A stretch of 64,000 nucleotides of DNA from UBA1046 sp012511325 (lineage in GTDB: Bacteria > Bacillota > Clostridia > Saccharofermentanales > DTU023). Shown here piece by piece: positions 1 through 8,542 of the stretch; positions within the stretch are counted from its first letter, which is position 1; every line of letters begins with the position of its first letter. The notes beneath the pieces are model-generated. The model did not search any database and was not told the DNA's origin. It worked only from the letters and a program-made list of their open reading frames with translations. Both the position numbers and the translations under genes were made by a program. The DNA is taken from positions 310,001-374,000 of the forward strand of contig JBMNJZ010000001.1 of assembly GCA_050951925.1 (NCBI GenBank), written 5' to 3'.

Positions 1-1379
1 AGCAATTCATCAGCATGCGGCGCACTGGCGGAATCGGCATCGGTATCAGTCTGTCCGTAGCGGCCCGGATCGACTTTAGGCACGAATTCCTCTGCTCCGG
101 GCAAATATAGTTCATAGAGAGCCGTGACCGTATGGCCGGCACCCATTTCGCCGCCGTCCTTGGTGTCGTCAGCGAAATCCTCGCGATTCAGCTGCCTGGT
201 CTCATATCCGATCTGGCGATAGCCGATCACTTGCTGAGGATTGAACTCCAGTTGCAGCTTGACATCTTTGGCGACTATTTCCAGAGTAGAGCCTATTTCC
301 TCAACCAGAACCTTGCGCGCTTCCAGAATCGAATCTATATAGTGATAGCTGCCGTTGCCATGGTCAGCCAGGATTTCCAGCTTGCTATCCTTGAGATTGC
401 CGCTGCCGAAGCCGAGCGTGGTAACGGAAATCCCTCGCTTGCGATTTTCTTCCACCATGCGCTTCAGATCTCCATCCGAAGTAACGCCGATATTGAAGTC
501 ACCGTCTGTAGCCAGAATAATGCGATTGTTTCCCTCAGGTATGAAGTTTTCCTGCGCCAGTTGATATGCGGTACTGATTCCCTGAGAGGCAAAGGTAGCG
601 CCGCCGGCTTCAAGATCCTCGATATAGCGGATAATCTCAGCTTTATTTTTCCCGCTGACGCCGTTACAGATGATTTGATCACTGCTGGCATAGATTACGA
701 TCGAGATGCGATCCTCAGCTGTCAGATTTTCCGTCAACAAATGGAACGAGCGCTTAACCAATTGCAATTTATCCGGGCTGTCCATGGAGCCGGACACATC
801 GATCAGGAACACCAGATTCGATGGCTTGCGTCCGGAATTGTCCAGCTCGCGGGCTTTCAGGCCTACCAGCAGCAGTTTGCTGTTTTTGTTCCAGGGTGTG
901 TCGATCATCTCAGTGGTAATCGCCACCGGGTCAGTGCCGGTTGGATAAGCATAATCGTAAGTAAAATAATTAACCATTTCCTCGACCCGCACCGAATCAA
1001 GATACGGCCACATCCGGTCGTTTAGGATCTGCCGTCTGACATTCGCGTACGAAGCGGTATCAACATCGGCCGCAAAGGTCGAGAATCTCTGTTCCTGCGT
1101 ATTGATGATCCGATTCTCGGTGAAGTCTTGATATTCTTCAGTATTCCATTGTGGCTCCGGATAGTACGGCATATCGAGGGCAGGAATCATATCAGGTTCA
1201 TTTACCAGACCAACCTCTTCTTCCCCTATTGTTCTTTCGGCTTTAGTGGCCTGATTGTCAGTCTTTGTTTGACCTGCCGGACGGGCAGTCGTATTTTTAA
1301 TTTCCATTACTGATTGACCACAGGAAACCAGGGTCAGAATGATAGCTAGAATCAGGGCAATCGTGCTTAGCTTTTTCAT
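1..1379 (-). CDS. VWA-domain lipoprotein (YfbK-like), 3' end outside window
   Basis: Read directly on the minus strand from ATG at 1379 and open to the window edge (459 codons visible), so the C-terminus is missing. The start is preceded by a GGGGGAA ribosome site; an in-frame ATG 15 bases upstream is less likely. The N-terminus is a lipoprotein signal peptide with lipobox LVSC. A YfbK-type N-terminal segment (FSTFAADVDTASY) follows, then a von Willebrand factor A domain with the metal-site motif FLIDVSGSMD and a later TDGDFN motif. The family is extracytoplasmic and usually taken as a metal-dependent protein-binding domain; its partner here is unknown. The region upstream (1380-1710) is shared with the liv operon terminator. 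Confidence 0.85.
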   Translation of the reverse strand, partial: MKKLSTIALILAIILTLVSCGQSVMEIKNTTARPAGQTKTDNQATKAERTIGEEEVGLVNEPDMIPALDMPYYPEPQWNTEEYQDFTENRIINTQEQRFSTFAADVDTASYANVRRQILNDRMWPYLDSVRVEEMVNYFTYDYAYPTGTDPVAITTEMIDTPWNKNSKLLLVGLKARELDNSGRKPSNLVFLIDVSGSMDSPDKLQLVKRSFHLLTENLTAEDRISIVIYASSDQIICNGVSGKNKAEIIRYIEDLEAGGATFASQGISTAYQLAQENFIPEGNNRIILATDGDFNIGVTSDGDLKRMVEENRKRGISVTTLGFGSGNLKDSKLEILADHGNGSYHYIDSILEARKVLVEEIGSTLEIVAKDVKLQLEFNPQQVIGYRQIGYETRQLNREDFADDTKDGGEMGAGHTVTALYELYLPGAEEFVPKVDPGRYGQTDTDADSASAPHADEL

Positions 1380-1554
1380 TTTTAATTCCCCCATGGCATT
1401 GATTTGTTTGCGTTTGGCGCCTTTCACCATTTAGACGGCGGGAAGGGGAAAAAAGTTCCTGACAGCAATTATAGCAAGTAACAGGGAATAATCGGAGAAG
1501 AGAAAGGGGAGAGAGGAAAGATGTGCTCCCTTGTGAATAATGGCGACAAATAGC

Positions 1555-1583
1555 GAAAAGAGCCCTGGTTGTAGGCTCTTTTC
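1555..1583 (-). terminator. Hairpin downstream of livF
   Basis: Inverted repeat AAAAGAGCC/GGCTCTTTT with a short loop, about 130 bases beyond the livF stop, ending in a T-rich side on the minus strand. Probably the liv operon terminator. Nothing else is recognised in 1380-1710. Confidence 0.55.
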
Positions 1584-1710
1584 TGAGGAGACGTATGAAG
1601 AGGTGTTGTATGTAAGGTTTACTTACGGACTCATTGTAGTAGTTTTTTGTGTACTCGATTTCGCAAAATCATGAACTATTGTGAAAAAACTTGAACTTGT
1701 CCACTTATAG

Positions 1711-2427
1711 TCAAGAGCCCAGATAAGCCTCTCGGATACGTTCGTCATGCAGCATCTCGCTTGCTATCCCCTCGTGGACAATCTTGCCGGTTTCCAGAAC
1801 ATACGCCCTGTCAGCAATACTTAAGGCCATCCGGGCATTTTGTTCCACTAGGAGGATCGTCGTACCCTCGCTTCGCATCTCCTGAATCAGGTCGAATACT
1901 TCCCGGACGAGCAAAGGAGCAAGTCCCATGGATGGTTCGTCCATCAGCAGCAATTTAGGTCTGGACATCATGGCCCTGGCAATGGCCAGCATCTGCTGTT
2001 CTCCGCCGGAGAGAGTGCCTGCCGGCTGACGTCTTCTTTCCGCCAGGCGCGGAAAGCGTTGGAAGATTTTATTCATATCAGCTTTGATTTCAGATTTTTT
2101 GTGTCTGGTATAGGCTCCCATCTCCAGATTATCCTCAACCGTCAGGCGGGTAAAAATACGACGCCCTTCAGGTACCTGAGCCAAGCCGGTCTCCAGGATA
2201 TTCTCCGGCCTTACTTTCAGCAGGTCATATTCCTTAAAGAGGATCTGGCCTTGTCTGGGCCGGAGGAGACCGGAAATGCAATGCATGATCGTGGTCTTGC
2301 CGGCGCCGTTGGCGCCGATTAAGGAAACCAATTCACCTTCTTCTTTAATTTCCAGGTTAATCCCTTTGACGGCGTGGATTGAACCGTAAAAAATATGGAG
2401 ATCTCTAATCGCAAATAATGTACCCAT
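1711..2427 (-). CDS. livF: Branched-chain amino acid ABC transporter, ATP-binding protein LivF
   Basis: 238 aa cytoplasmic ABC ATPase, the second of the two ATPases of a Liv-type importer. Walker A is GANGAGKTT (about residue 39), signature LSGGEQQMLAIARAMM, Walker B LLLMDEPSMGL followed by the LVEQNA switch region typical of LivF. Length matches the family. The start at 2427 has GAGGTCTGATT in front, and this ribosome site lies inside the last codons of livG, so the two genes are probably translationally coupled. Last gene of the livJHMGF operon; substrates are most likely leucine, isoleucine and valine, although Liv-type systems can carry other amino acids or urea. Confidence 0.93.
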   Translation of the reverse strand: MGTLFAIRDLHIFYGSIHAVKGINLEIKEEGELVSLIGANGAGKTTIMHCISGLLRPRQGQILFKEYDLLKVRPENILETGLAQVPEGRRIFTRLTVEDNLEMGAYTRHKKSEIKADMNKIFQRFPRLAERRRQPAGTLSGGEQQMLAIARAMMSRPKLLLMDEPSMGLAPLLVREVFDLIQEMRSEGTTILLVEQNARMALSIADRAYVLETGKIVHEGIASEMLHDERIREAYLGS

Positions 2428-2429
2428 AA

Positions 2430-3194
2430 TCAGACCTCATAGCCCAGGTAGGCGTTAATGACTTCTTCGTTATTCTTGATTTCCTCCGGCGATCCCTCGG
2501 CAATGACACAGCCATAGTTCAATACCACAATTTTTTCACAGATGCCCATTACTAATTTCATGTCATGCTCAATCAGCAGGATCGCAATCTCAAAGTGTTG
2601 CCTGATGCGGTCAATCGTACTCATCAGTTCCTCTGTTTCAGATGGATTCATGCCTGCGGCCGGCTCATCCAGCAACAGGACGCGCGGCTTGGTCGCCAGG
2701 GCTCGGCAGATCTCCAGCTTGCGCTGCTGGCCATAAGGCAAACTCGCCGCATAATGATCGGCATAAGGTACCAAATCAAAGACATCCAGCAGTTCCAGCG
2801 CTCTGCTATGTGTCACTTTCTCTTCTTTCCAATAGGAGGGAAGACGGAAAACGCCTGTGGCAACGGAATACTTGCCTTGTTGCAGGCAGCCTACTTTTAC
2901 ATTGTCTATAACCGGCATATTGCGGAAGAGACGGATATTTTGAAAGGTACGCGTCAGACCCTGGGTCACAGCCTGATGAGGTTTCTTGCCTTTCATCTCC
3001 TTGCCGTCCAGGAAAATATGGCCACTGTTCGGCTGATAGACATAGGTTAACAGATTGAAGACAGTCGTTTTGCCGGCACCGTTTTGACCGATCAGACCGG
3101 TAATGCTTTTGTCTTCCACGGAGAAACTAACATTGTCGACAGCAGTAAGTCCGCCGAAGCGCAAGGTTAAATCTTTAACTTCCAGCAGTGCCAT
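2430..3194 (-). CDS. livG: Branched-chain amino acid ABC transporter, ATP-binding protein LivG
   Basis: 254 aa ABC ATPase. I place the start at ATG 3194 (MALLEVKDL), which has a near-ideal GGGAGGAG site five bases upstream and sits two bases past the livM stop; a longer reading from 3224 would overlap livM. Walker A is GQNGAGKTT, the Q-loop and Arg-rich TRTFQNIRLF segment are typical of LivG, the signature is the variant LPYGQQRKLEICRAL, and Walker B is VLLLDEPAAGMN with switch histidine in LLIEHDM. The C-terminus AEGSPEEIKNNEEVINAYLG is characteristic of LivG. It pairs with LivF on the LivHM channel. Confidence 0.93.
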   Translation of the reverse strand: MALLEVKDLTLRFGGLTAVDNVSFSVEDKSITGLIGQNGAGKTTVFNLLTYVYQPNSGHIFLDGKEMKGKKPHQAVTQGLTRTFQNIRLFRNMPVIDNVKVGCLQQGKYSVATGVFRLPSYWKEEKVTHSRALELLDVFDLVPYADHYAASLPYGQQRKLEICRALATKPRVLLLDEPAAGMNPSETEELMSTIDRIRQHFEIAILLIEHDMKLVMGICEKIVVLNYGCVIAEGSPEEIKNNEEVINAYLGYEV

Positions 3195-3195
3195 C

Positions 3196-4326
3196 TTATC
3201 TCCTCCCTTTCCATTTGCGCTCAAGAGCTTCTTCCGGAGCCCCGGTAGCTGTGCCTAATCTGTCGCTGACCGCACTGTCCGCCTTGCGTTCAGCAGTACC
3301 GCTGACCGGTATATTTTCCTGCGGACTGGCACTGCTGCCGCCCACACCCGATTGCGGCGATGTTCTCAGTCCGTTTCTGCCCAACAATCTGGCAAAGAGA
3401 CGTTGCGACAATTCTTTCTGCCCCAGCAGGCCTTCCGGACGATACAGCATCAGCAGAACCAGTACGACAGAATAAATCAAGGTGCGGTAGACAGCCAGGC
3501 CTCTCAAAATCTCCGGCAATAAAGTCAGGAAGAAAGCCGAAATGACCGAGCCGGTCAGAGAGCCGATACCTCCCAGCACAACCATAACCATAAAGTTTAT
3601 AGACTGATTGTAATCAAAAAATTGTGGTTCCAGAACGCCCTGATAATGAGCGTAGAGGCCGCCTGCGACACCGGCAAAAAAGGCAGACAGGGAAAACGCC
3701 AGCAGTTTGTAGCGGGTGACCGCTACTCCGGAAGCCTCAGCGGCGATATCATCTTCTCTGATCGAGAGAATCGCTCTGCCGTGGCGGGAACGAATCAAAG
3801 TATAAATAATGATAATGGTCAGAATCAGAATCCAATAACTCATAGTGTAATTTGTGGTCAGAGAGATACCGGTCATTGGCTGACCGCCCCCCGTGATTTT
3901 CAGAGCACGCACTACAACCTTGACAATCTCGCCGAAAGCCAGAGTGGTAATTGCCAGATAATCGCCACGCAAGCGCAAGGCGGGAATGCCGACAATAATG
4001 CCGGAAATAGCAGCCAGCAAACCGCCGATAATTAATGACAGCAACAAAATAGGTATGTCCCCTGGTTTTTTGAAAGCAATAGTTACCAGAGCAGAGGTAT
4101 AGGCCCCCACGGACATAAATCCGGCATGGCCGAGGCAAAGCTCTCCCAACAAGCCGGTCGAGAGGTTAAGTGATACAGCGGCGATACTGAAGATGCAGCC
4201 AAGAGTAAAGAGATCACGGTAACTGCGGCTGACAGTTCCGCTGCTGAACAACAGATGGAAAGCCAGGAAGACTGCCGCTGCCGCTGCCAGATTGACTACA
4301 TAGGATAAGAATTTAGATTTTGTCAT
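3196..4326 (-). CDS. livM: Branched-chain amino acid ABC transporter permease LivM
   Basis: 376 aa inner-membrane permease with about 8-10 hydrophobic segments. The family signature around GLLGELCLGHAGFMSVGAYTS and the coupling-helix region EDDIAAEASGVAVTRYKLLAF identify it as LivM. The permease fold ends near RPEGLLGQKELSQRL (about residue 315). The last 60 or so residues are hydrophilic and rich in Ser, Gly, Pro and charged residues, which is longer than the usual LivM end. Start ATG 4326 has AGGAGGCGGAA upstream. Forms the channel with LivH. Confidence 0.92.
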   Translation of the reverse strand: MTKSKFLSYVVNLAAAAAVFLAFHLLFSSGTVSRSYRDLFTLGCIFSIAAVSLNLSTGLLGELCLGHAGFMSVGAYTSALVTIAFKKPGDIPILLLSLIIGGLLAAISGIIVGIPALRLRGDYLAITTLAFGEIVKVVVRALKITGGGQPMTGISLTTNYTMSYWILILTIIIIYTLIRSRHGRAILSIREDDIAAEASGVAVTRYKLLAFSLSAFFAGVAGGLYAHYQGVLEPQFFDYNQSINFMVMVVLGGIGSLTGSVISAFFLTLLPEILRGLAVYRTLIYSVVLVLLMLYRPEGLLGQKELSQRLFARLLGRNGLRTSPQSGVGGSSASPQENIPVSGTAERKADSAVSDRLGTATGAPEEALERKWKGRR

Positions 4327-4335
4327 TTCCGCCTC

Positions 4336-5226
4336 CTACACTTTCTCTCTCTCGCTCTTGCCTAAGAGACCCGCCGGCTTCAGCAGCAAGACCAGGATCA
4401 GAATAATAAAAACAACTCCCTCTGAAAGCTGTGTCAACTGCGATGGCATATACGCCTTGGTCATTGTTTCGACCAGACCTAGCAGGAATCCTCCTAACAT
4501 TGCTCCCGGTATCAGGCCAATGCCTCCCAGCACCGCGGCAATAAATGCTTTGATGCCCGGCAGTGACCCCATATAGGGAGTAATCTGCGGATAAGAAACT
4601 ATATAGAGCGCGGCAGCAATACCCGCCAGGGCAGAACCGATCGCAAAAGTCATAGCTACGATCCGGTTGACTTTGATCCCCATCAGATAAGAGCCTTTAA
4701 GATCTTCCGATACAACCAGCATGGCTTTGCCTGCCTTGTGCCGGGAAACAAAAAGCTGGAGCAAGATCATCACAATTACGGCAGTTACGATTGTGATCAA
4801 AGTCCAGGAGCTGAAAATAATCTTGCCCAGTTTTAAGACCGGAAATCTGGTTGCGGTCATCGGGAAAGCCCGGGGGTCGGGAGTAAACAGGATCATATAG
4901 AGTGTCTGCAGGAACAGGCTGATGGCAATGGCCGTAATCAGTGCTGACAGCCGGGAAGCATTGCGCAGGCGCCTATAGGCAATTCTTTCGATCAGGACAC
5001 CGATGACAACCGATAATAAGGTTGCCAATACTGTAGACAGCAGAAAAGACAACTGCCATTTAGTCATAAAGAAATAGATGAAATAGGCAGCTGTCATAAT
5101 GATTTCGCCATGAGCGAAGTTGATCAGCTTGATGATACCGTAGACCATGGTATAGCCCAAAGCAATCAGGGCGTAGATCGACCCTATTTGTAAACCGTTC
5201 AGAAACTGCATAATGAAATATGTCAT
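4336..5226 (-). CDS. livH: Branched-chain amino acid ABC transporter permease LivH
   Basis: 296 aa membrane permease, full family length, about 8 membrane segments. N-terminal FLNGLQIGSIYALIALGYTMVYGIIKLINFAHGE is the LivH hallmark block (quoted in part: GSIYALIALGYTMVYG, INFAHGE). The coupling motif lies near MGIKVNRIVAMTFAIGSALAG, and the C-terminus KPAGLLGKS is typical. It is nine bases upstream of livM. The ribosome site at 5226 is weak, and a hairpin separates livH from livJ, which would lower expression of the channel relative to the binding protein. Confidence 0.93.
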   Translation of the reverse strand: MTYFIMQFLNGLQIGSIYALIALGYTMVYGIIKLINFAHGEIIMTAAYFIYFFMTKWQLSFLLSTVLATLLSVVIGVLIERIAYRRLRNASRLSALITAIAISLFLQTLYMILFTPDPRAFPMTATRFPVLKLGKIIFSSWTLITIVTAVIVMILLQLFVSRHKAGKAMLVVSEDLKGSYLMGIKVNRIVAMTFAIGSALAGIAAALYIVSYPQITPYMGSLPGIKAFIAAVLGGIGLIPGAMLGGFLLGLVETMTKAYMPSQLTQLSEGVVFIILILVLLLKPAGLLGKSEREKV

Positions 5227-5277
5227 ATTGGTCTCAGCTTTCAGCTTTACAGCAAACTTCCTCTAATCAAGGACAAA

Positions 5278-5317
5278 GTCATGAACCAAGAGGTTTGTCG
5301 CCTGCCTGGCTCATGAC
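5278..5317 (-). other. Intercistronic hairpin between livJ and livH
   Basis: Arms GTCATGAGCCA and TGGTTCATGAC (minus strand) pair over 11 positions with one G-U. No strong T-run follows immediately, so it is more likely a processing or stabilising hairpin, or a leaky terminator, than a full stop. Such hairpins behind the binding-protein gene are common where that protein must outnumber the membrane complex. Confidence 0.5.
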
Positions 5318-5380
5318 TTCGAAAAAACTAATTTTTAATTATGGTTCGTTGCGAACCAGTCTTAACTTAACCCAGTCAGA

Positions 5381-6616
5381 CTACTCATCACTTTTCATCT
5401 TGGTAAAGAGTGTATAAGCTCCATCCTTGATCAAGATGATCGACACAGTTTTAATAGGGTTATTGTTTTCATCAAAAGTAATATCGCCGGTAACGCCCTC
5501 ATATTCTATATTTTTCAGGGCGTCTACTATAGCCGCGGAATCTGTCGATCCGGCTTTTTCAATGGCCTGGACCATCATCATAGCCGCATCATAGCCCAGA
5601 GCGGAGAAAGAGATTGCTTCCACACCATATTCTTCGCGATAAGATGTAAGGAAATTCTGCAGTTTCTCTGCCGGATCGTCCGGTGCATAGTGATTGGTGA
5701 AGTAAGCTCCGTCAGCGTCATTCTTGTCCGCGCCGATTACATTTTCACTCAGTATGCCATCCCAGCCATCACCACCGAGGAAGGGAACATCCAGACCGAT
5801 CTGCTTGGCCTGACGGACAATCATAATATTATCGTTATAGTAGTTAGGAACATAGAGCACTTCCGGCTCGGCTGCCAAAATCTTGGTCAATTGGGTCTTG
5901 AAATCGGTGTCGCCTGCGTTATAGATCTCGGTTGTGACAACTTCGACCCCCAGATCTTTGCACTTGGCAGTAAAAGCATCATTCAAACCCTGAGCATAAG
6001 GATCTGAGACATCGTACAGCACGGCAGCTTTCTTGAGCTTCAGATTCTCAGCCACGAAAGTTCCCATCAAGGAGCCTTGGTTGTCATCAATGAAACAGGC
6101 GCGGAAAACATTCGGCCCTTGCTTAGTAATATCGGCAGAGGTTCCTGTAGGTGTAATCATAGGCAGATTATCCAGTACCGCTCTCTGAGCCACTGCGATT
6201 GAGGGACCGGAGGTTACGTCACCAATCAGAGCAATGACCTTGTCCTCGTTGACGAGACGGTTATAGGCATTGGTTGCCTCAACCGGCTCACCCTTCTCAT
6301 CATAGACAATGTATTCAATTTGTTTGCCCAGCACGCCGCCATTAGCGTTAACTTCTTTTATGGCCAGCTGTGCGCCATTATCGGCAGCAATACCGTAAAC
6401 CGATACCGGGCCGGTTAGCGGTGCTAAGCCGCCAATCTTAATCTTGTCTCCCGCGGGCGTTTCACCATCTGTTCCAGCAGCATCTGTAGCAGCGGCATCA
6501 TCAGCCGCCGGTTCGGTAGTCTTCGTTTCAGTTTTCCCGCAGGATGTCAGCAGCATAATAATCGCCATCAACACCAGCAGTACTGATACAAATTTTTTCG
6601 TTTTAGACTTTTTCAT
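5381..6616 (-). CDS. livJ: Branched-chain amino acid ABC transporter substrate-binding lipoprotein
   Basis: 411 aa. Signal peptide with lipobox LLTSC (Cys about residue 26), then an Ala/Asp/Thr-rich linker of about 30 residues and a periplasmic-binding-protein type I fold (Peripla_BP_6): IKIGGLAPLTGPVSVYG, AAQLAIKEVNANGGVLGKQIE-type opening and ALGYDAAMMMVQAIEKAG near the end. Membrane-anchored receptor for the LivHMGF importer. Start ATG 6616 has AGGAGGTCAATTGT upstream. First gene of the operon, with its own promoter at 6716-6744. Substrate specificity cannot be read from the sequence. Confidence 0.93.
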   Translation of the reverse strand: MKKSKTKKFVSVLLVLMAIIMLLTSCGKTETKTTEPAADDAAATDAAGTDGETPAGDKIKIGGLAPLTGPVSVYGIAADNGAQLAIKEVNANGGVLGKQIEYIVYDEKGEPVEATNAYNRLVNEDKVIALIGDVTSGPSIAVAQRAVLDNLPMITPTGTSADITKQGPNVFRACFIDDNQGSLMGTFVAENLKLKKAAVLYDVSDPYAQGLNDAFTAKCKDLGVEVVTTEIYNAGDTDFKTQLTKILAAEPEVLYVPNYYNDNIMIVRQAKQIGLDVPFLGGDGWDGILSENVIGADKNDADGAYFTNHYAPDDPAEKLQNFLTSYREEYGVEAISFSALGYDAAMMMVQAIEKAGSTDSAAIVDALKNIEYEGVTGDITFDENNNPIKTVSIILIKDGAYTLFTKMKSDE

Positions 6617-6701
6617 ACAATTGACCTCCTGTGTTATTGTACCGTTCGATAACGCTCAATATACTGTTAGGTGCATTTTTATTCAGTACTAAGCTCTTAT
6701 T

Positions 6702-6744
6702 ATCGAATTCTTTCGATTCTATAAGCATTTATTGTAAAGGTCAA
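6702..6744 (-). promoter_or_regulatory. livJ promoter with overlapping inverted repeat
   Basis: Minus strand: -35 TTGACC (6739-6744), 17-base spacer, -10 TAGAAT (6716-6721), predicted start near 6709 and a leader of about 90 bases. A perfect inverted repeat ATCGAA-N4-TTCGAT (6702-6717) overlaps the -10 and the start, a position typical of a repressor site. The rest of the 6617-6904 intergenic region also holds TATAAT at 6772-6777 facing the MATE gene, without a good -35. Confidence 0.6.
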
Positions 6745-6904
6745 ACGAGTATTAAAAGACTGGCATTTTGTTATAATATTATAATTGTGCGGCATTATTT
6801 ATGTGCATATTGTAGATCAAAGCATTATGTCGGACTGTAGTTAAGCCGAGCCCAGTTGTGGTATGCTTTTTAAGCAGATTCAGAAGCTGATCAGCTGATG
6901 AGGG

Positions 6905-8332
6905 GTGAAAGAAAAATTGCTTAAGACATTATTTAGCAAACAGGATATGACGTTGGGAACACCCTGGAAGAAAATTCTTTATTTCAGTGTGCCCCTGCTA
7001 ATCGGGAATATCGCTCAGCAGATGTACAATACCGTTGACAGTATCGTGGTCGGACAATATGTCGGCGATAACGCCCTGAAAGCGATCGGCAGTTCGGCGC
7101 CGGTGCTGCATTTGTTGATTATTTTTTTCACGATGATCGGAACCGGCAGCAGTATTATGGTCAGCCAGTACTATGGCGCCAGAGACCGGGTCAATCTATC
7201 GAAGTCGATCAATACAGCTCTGATCTGGACGGCAATTATCAGCACCGCTCTGCTGATTCTCGGCCTTTTTATCACTGACCCTTTGCTGAAGCTGACAAAG
7301 ACTCCTGAAAGCTATATCGGCTGGAGCAAAGATTATCTGACGATTTACTTTTGGGGTATCCATGGTTTGGCTTTCTATAATATTCTGGCCGGAATCCTGC
7401 GCGGATTAGGCGATAGTATCAGTTCCCTGGTATTTGTGCTAATTGCCACAATACTGAATATCGTTCTTGACCTATACTTTGTCAGGGAACTCGGCCTGGG
7501 CGTGGCGGGAGTTGCTATTGCAACCGTTATCAGCCAGTATGTCTCTGCCGTATTGACACTTTTGAGACTTAAACGGTATCAGGATTTTGACTTTTCTTTC
7601 AAAACCGCGAAGCCGGATTGGCAAACCAGTAAAGATCTGTTCCGTCTTGGTATTCCTTCCGGGATTATGCAAAGTATGTTTGCCGTCTCTATGCTCTTTG
7701 TCCAAAGCCTGACCAATCAGATCAATATTGCTGACATCTCAACTATGGTAATCCGGGTTGACGGCTTCGCCATGTTGCCAAACTTCACCTTTGGCATCGC
7801 AATGGCCACATTCACAGGACAGAATGTAGGCGCCGGCAAAATGCATCGGCTAAAGCAGGGCGTCAAACAAGGTTTGGCTGTTGCCCTCGTGACGACCATT
7901 ACACTGACAGGACTTCTGATTATTTTCGGTAAGAATATCATGCGCCTGTTTACTAAGACAGAAACTAATGTCGAATTAGCCTATTCCATGATGCTGGTGC
8001 TGACGGCAGGTTATATTGCTTTTGCTATCACCCAGGTTTTGAGCGGAGTGATGAGAGGGGCGGGCGATACTTTGACTCCGATGTGGATTACGATTTTTAA
8101 CAATATCGTCTTCCGTATCCCGATGGCCTACCTGATCGCTTACCTGACCAAATCAGCGGAATGGCCGCATGGCCGGCCCATCTCTACTTTTGGCTCACTG
8201 GTATTAACTTGGTTTATGGGCACAATACTGATTTCGATCTTTTTTAAACGGGGCAGATGGAAGGACAAGGCTCTCGTCAAGACCAACCAAGTAACGGGCG
8301 AGGACATAAGCTTTCAAGCCGACGAGTTCTAG
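6905..8332 (+). CDS. MATE family multidrug/Na+ antiporter
   Basis: 475 aa integral membrane protein with about 12 hydrophobic segments in two pseudo-symmetric halves. The opening TPWKKILYFSVPLLIGNIAQQMYNTVDSIVVGQYVGDNALKAIG (quoted in part: NTVDSIVVGQYVGDNALKA) and GGILRGLGDS-like / SGVMRGAGDT motifs in each half are the MATE signature, NorM/DinF-like branch common in Clostridia. It would export cationic drugs or metabolites using an ion gradient. GTG 6905 is the longest start, but AGGGGTG then lies seven to nine bases before an in-frame TTG at 6917, which is an equally good or better start. Divergent from livJ. Confidence 0.9.
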   Translation: MKEKLLKTLFSKQDMTLGTPWKKILYFSVPLLIGNIAQQMYNTVDSIVVGQYVGDNALKAIGSSAPVLHLLIIFFTMIGTGSSIMVSQYYGARDRVNLSKSINTALIWTAIISTALLILGLFITDPLLKLTKTPESYIGWSKDYLTIYFWGIHGLAFYNILAGILRGLGDSISSLVFVLIATILNIVLDLYFVRELGLGVAGVAIATVISQYVSAVLTLLRLKRYQDFDFSFKTAKPDWQTSKDLFRLGIPSGIMQSMFAVSMLFVQSLTNQINIADISTMVIRVDGFAMLPNFTFGIAMATFTGQNVGAGKMHRLKQGVKQGLAVALVTTITLTGLLIIFGKNIMRLFTKTETNVELAYSMMLVLTAGYIAFAITQVLSGVMRGAGDTLTPMWITIFNNIVFRIPMAYLIAYLTKSAEWPHGRPISTFGSLVLTWFMGTILISIFFKRGRWKDKALVKTNQVTGEDISFQADEF

Positions 8333-8375
8333 TACCCTCGTCAGCTGGACCTCAAATATGCTACAATTATAGTCT

Positions 8376-8520
8376 AACGCCGTAACCGGCCTGCAGTTGA
8401 TCGCGGGTCCCGTGCGATGCGGCCCGTGAACCCCGTCAGGTCTGGAAGGAAGCAGCGGTAAGCGGTAAACCGTAGGTGCCGCGGGGGTGCCAGCCTCAAC
8501 TGCAGTCCGGATGCGGCGTT
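8376..8520 (+). ncRNA. ffs: SRP RNA (4.5S-like, short bacterial form)
   Basis: The universally conserved domain IV core GTCAGGTCTGGAAGGAAGCA is present at about 8437, with the asymmetric loop and closing GGTAAG. The ends pair: AACGCCG..ACCGG.CTGCAGTTGA at 8376-8400 with TCAACTGCAG.CCGG..CGGCGTT at 8496-8520, which sets the boundaries at about 145 nt. TACAAT at 8362-8367 is a plausible -10. Position directly upstream of dnaX is the same as in Bacillus. It appears to lack the Alu domain found in the roughly 270-nt Bacillus RNA. Confidence 0.93.
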
Positions 8521-8542
8521 TGTTCCAGAAGGGAGACTCACA

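Noticed and set aside
132..1025. 297-codon open frame on the plus strand
   Set aside because: It is antisense to the VWA lipoprotein, whose minus-strand frame has a lipobox, VWA motifs and a ribosome site.
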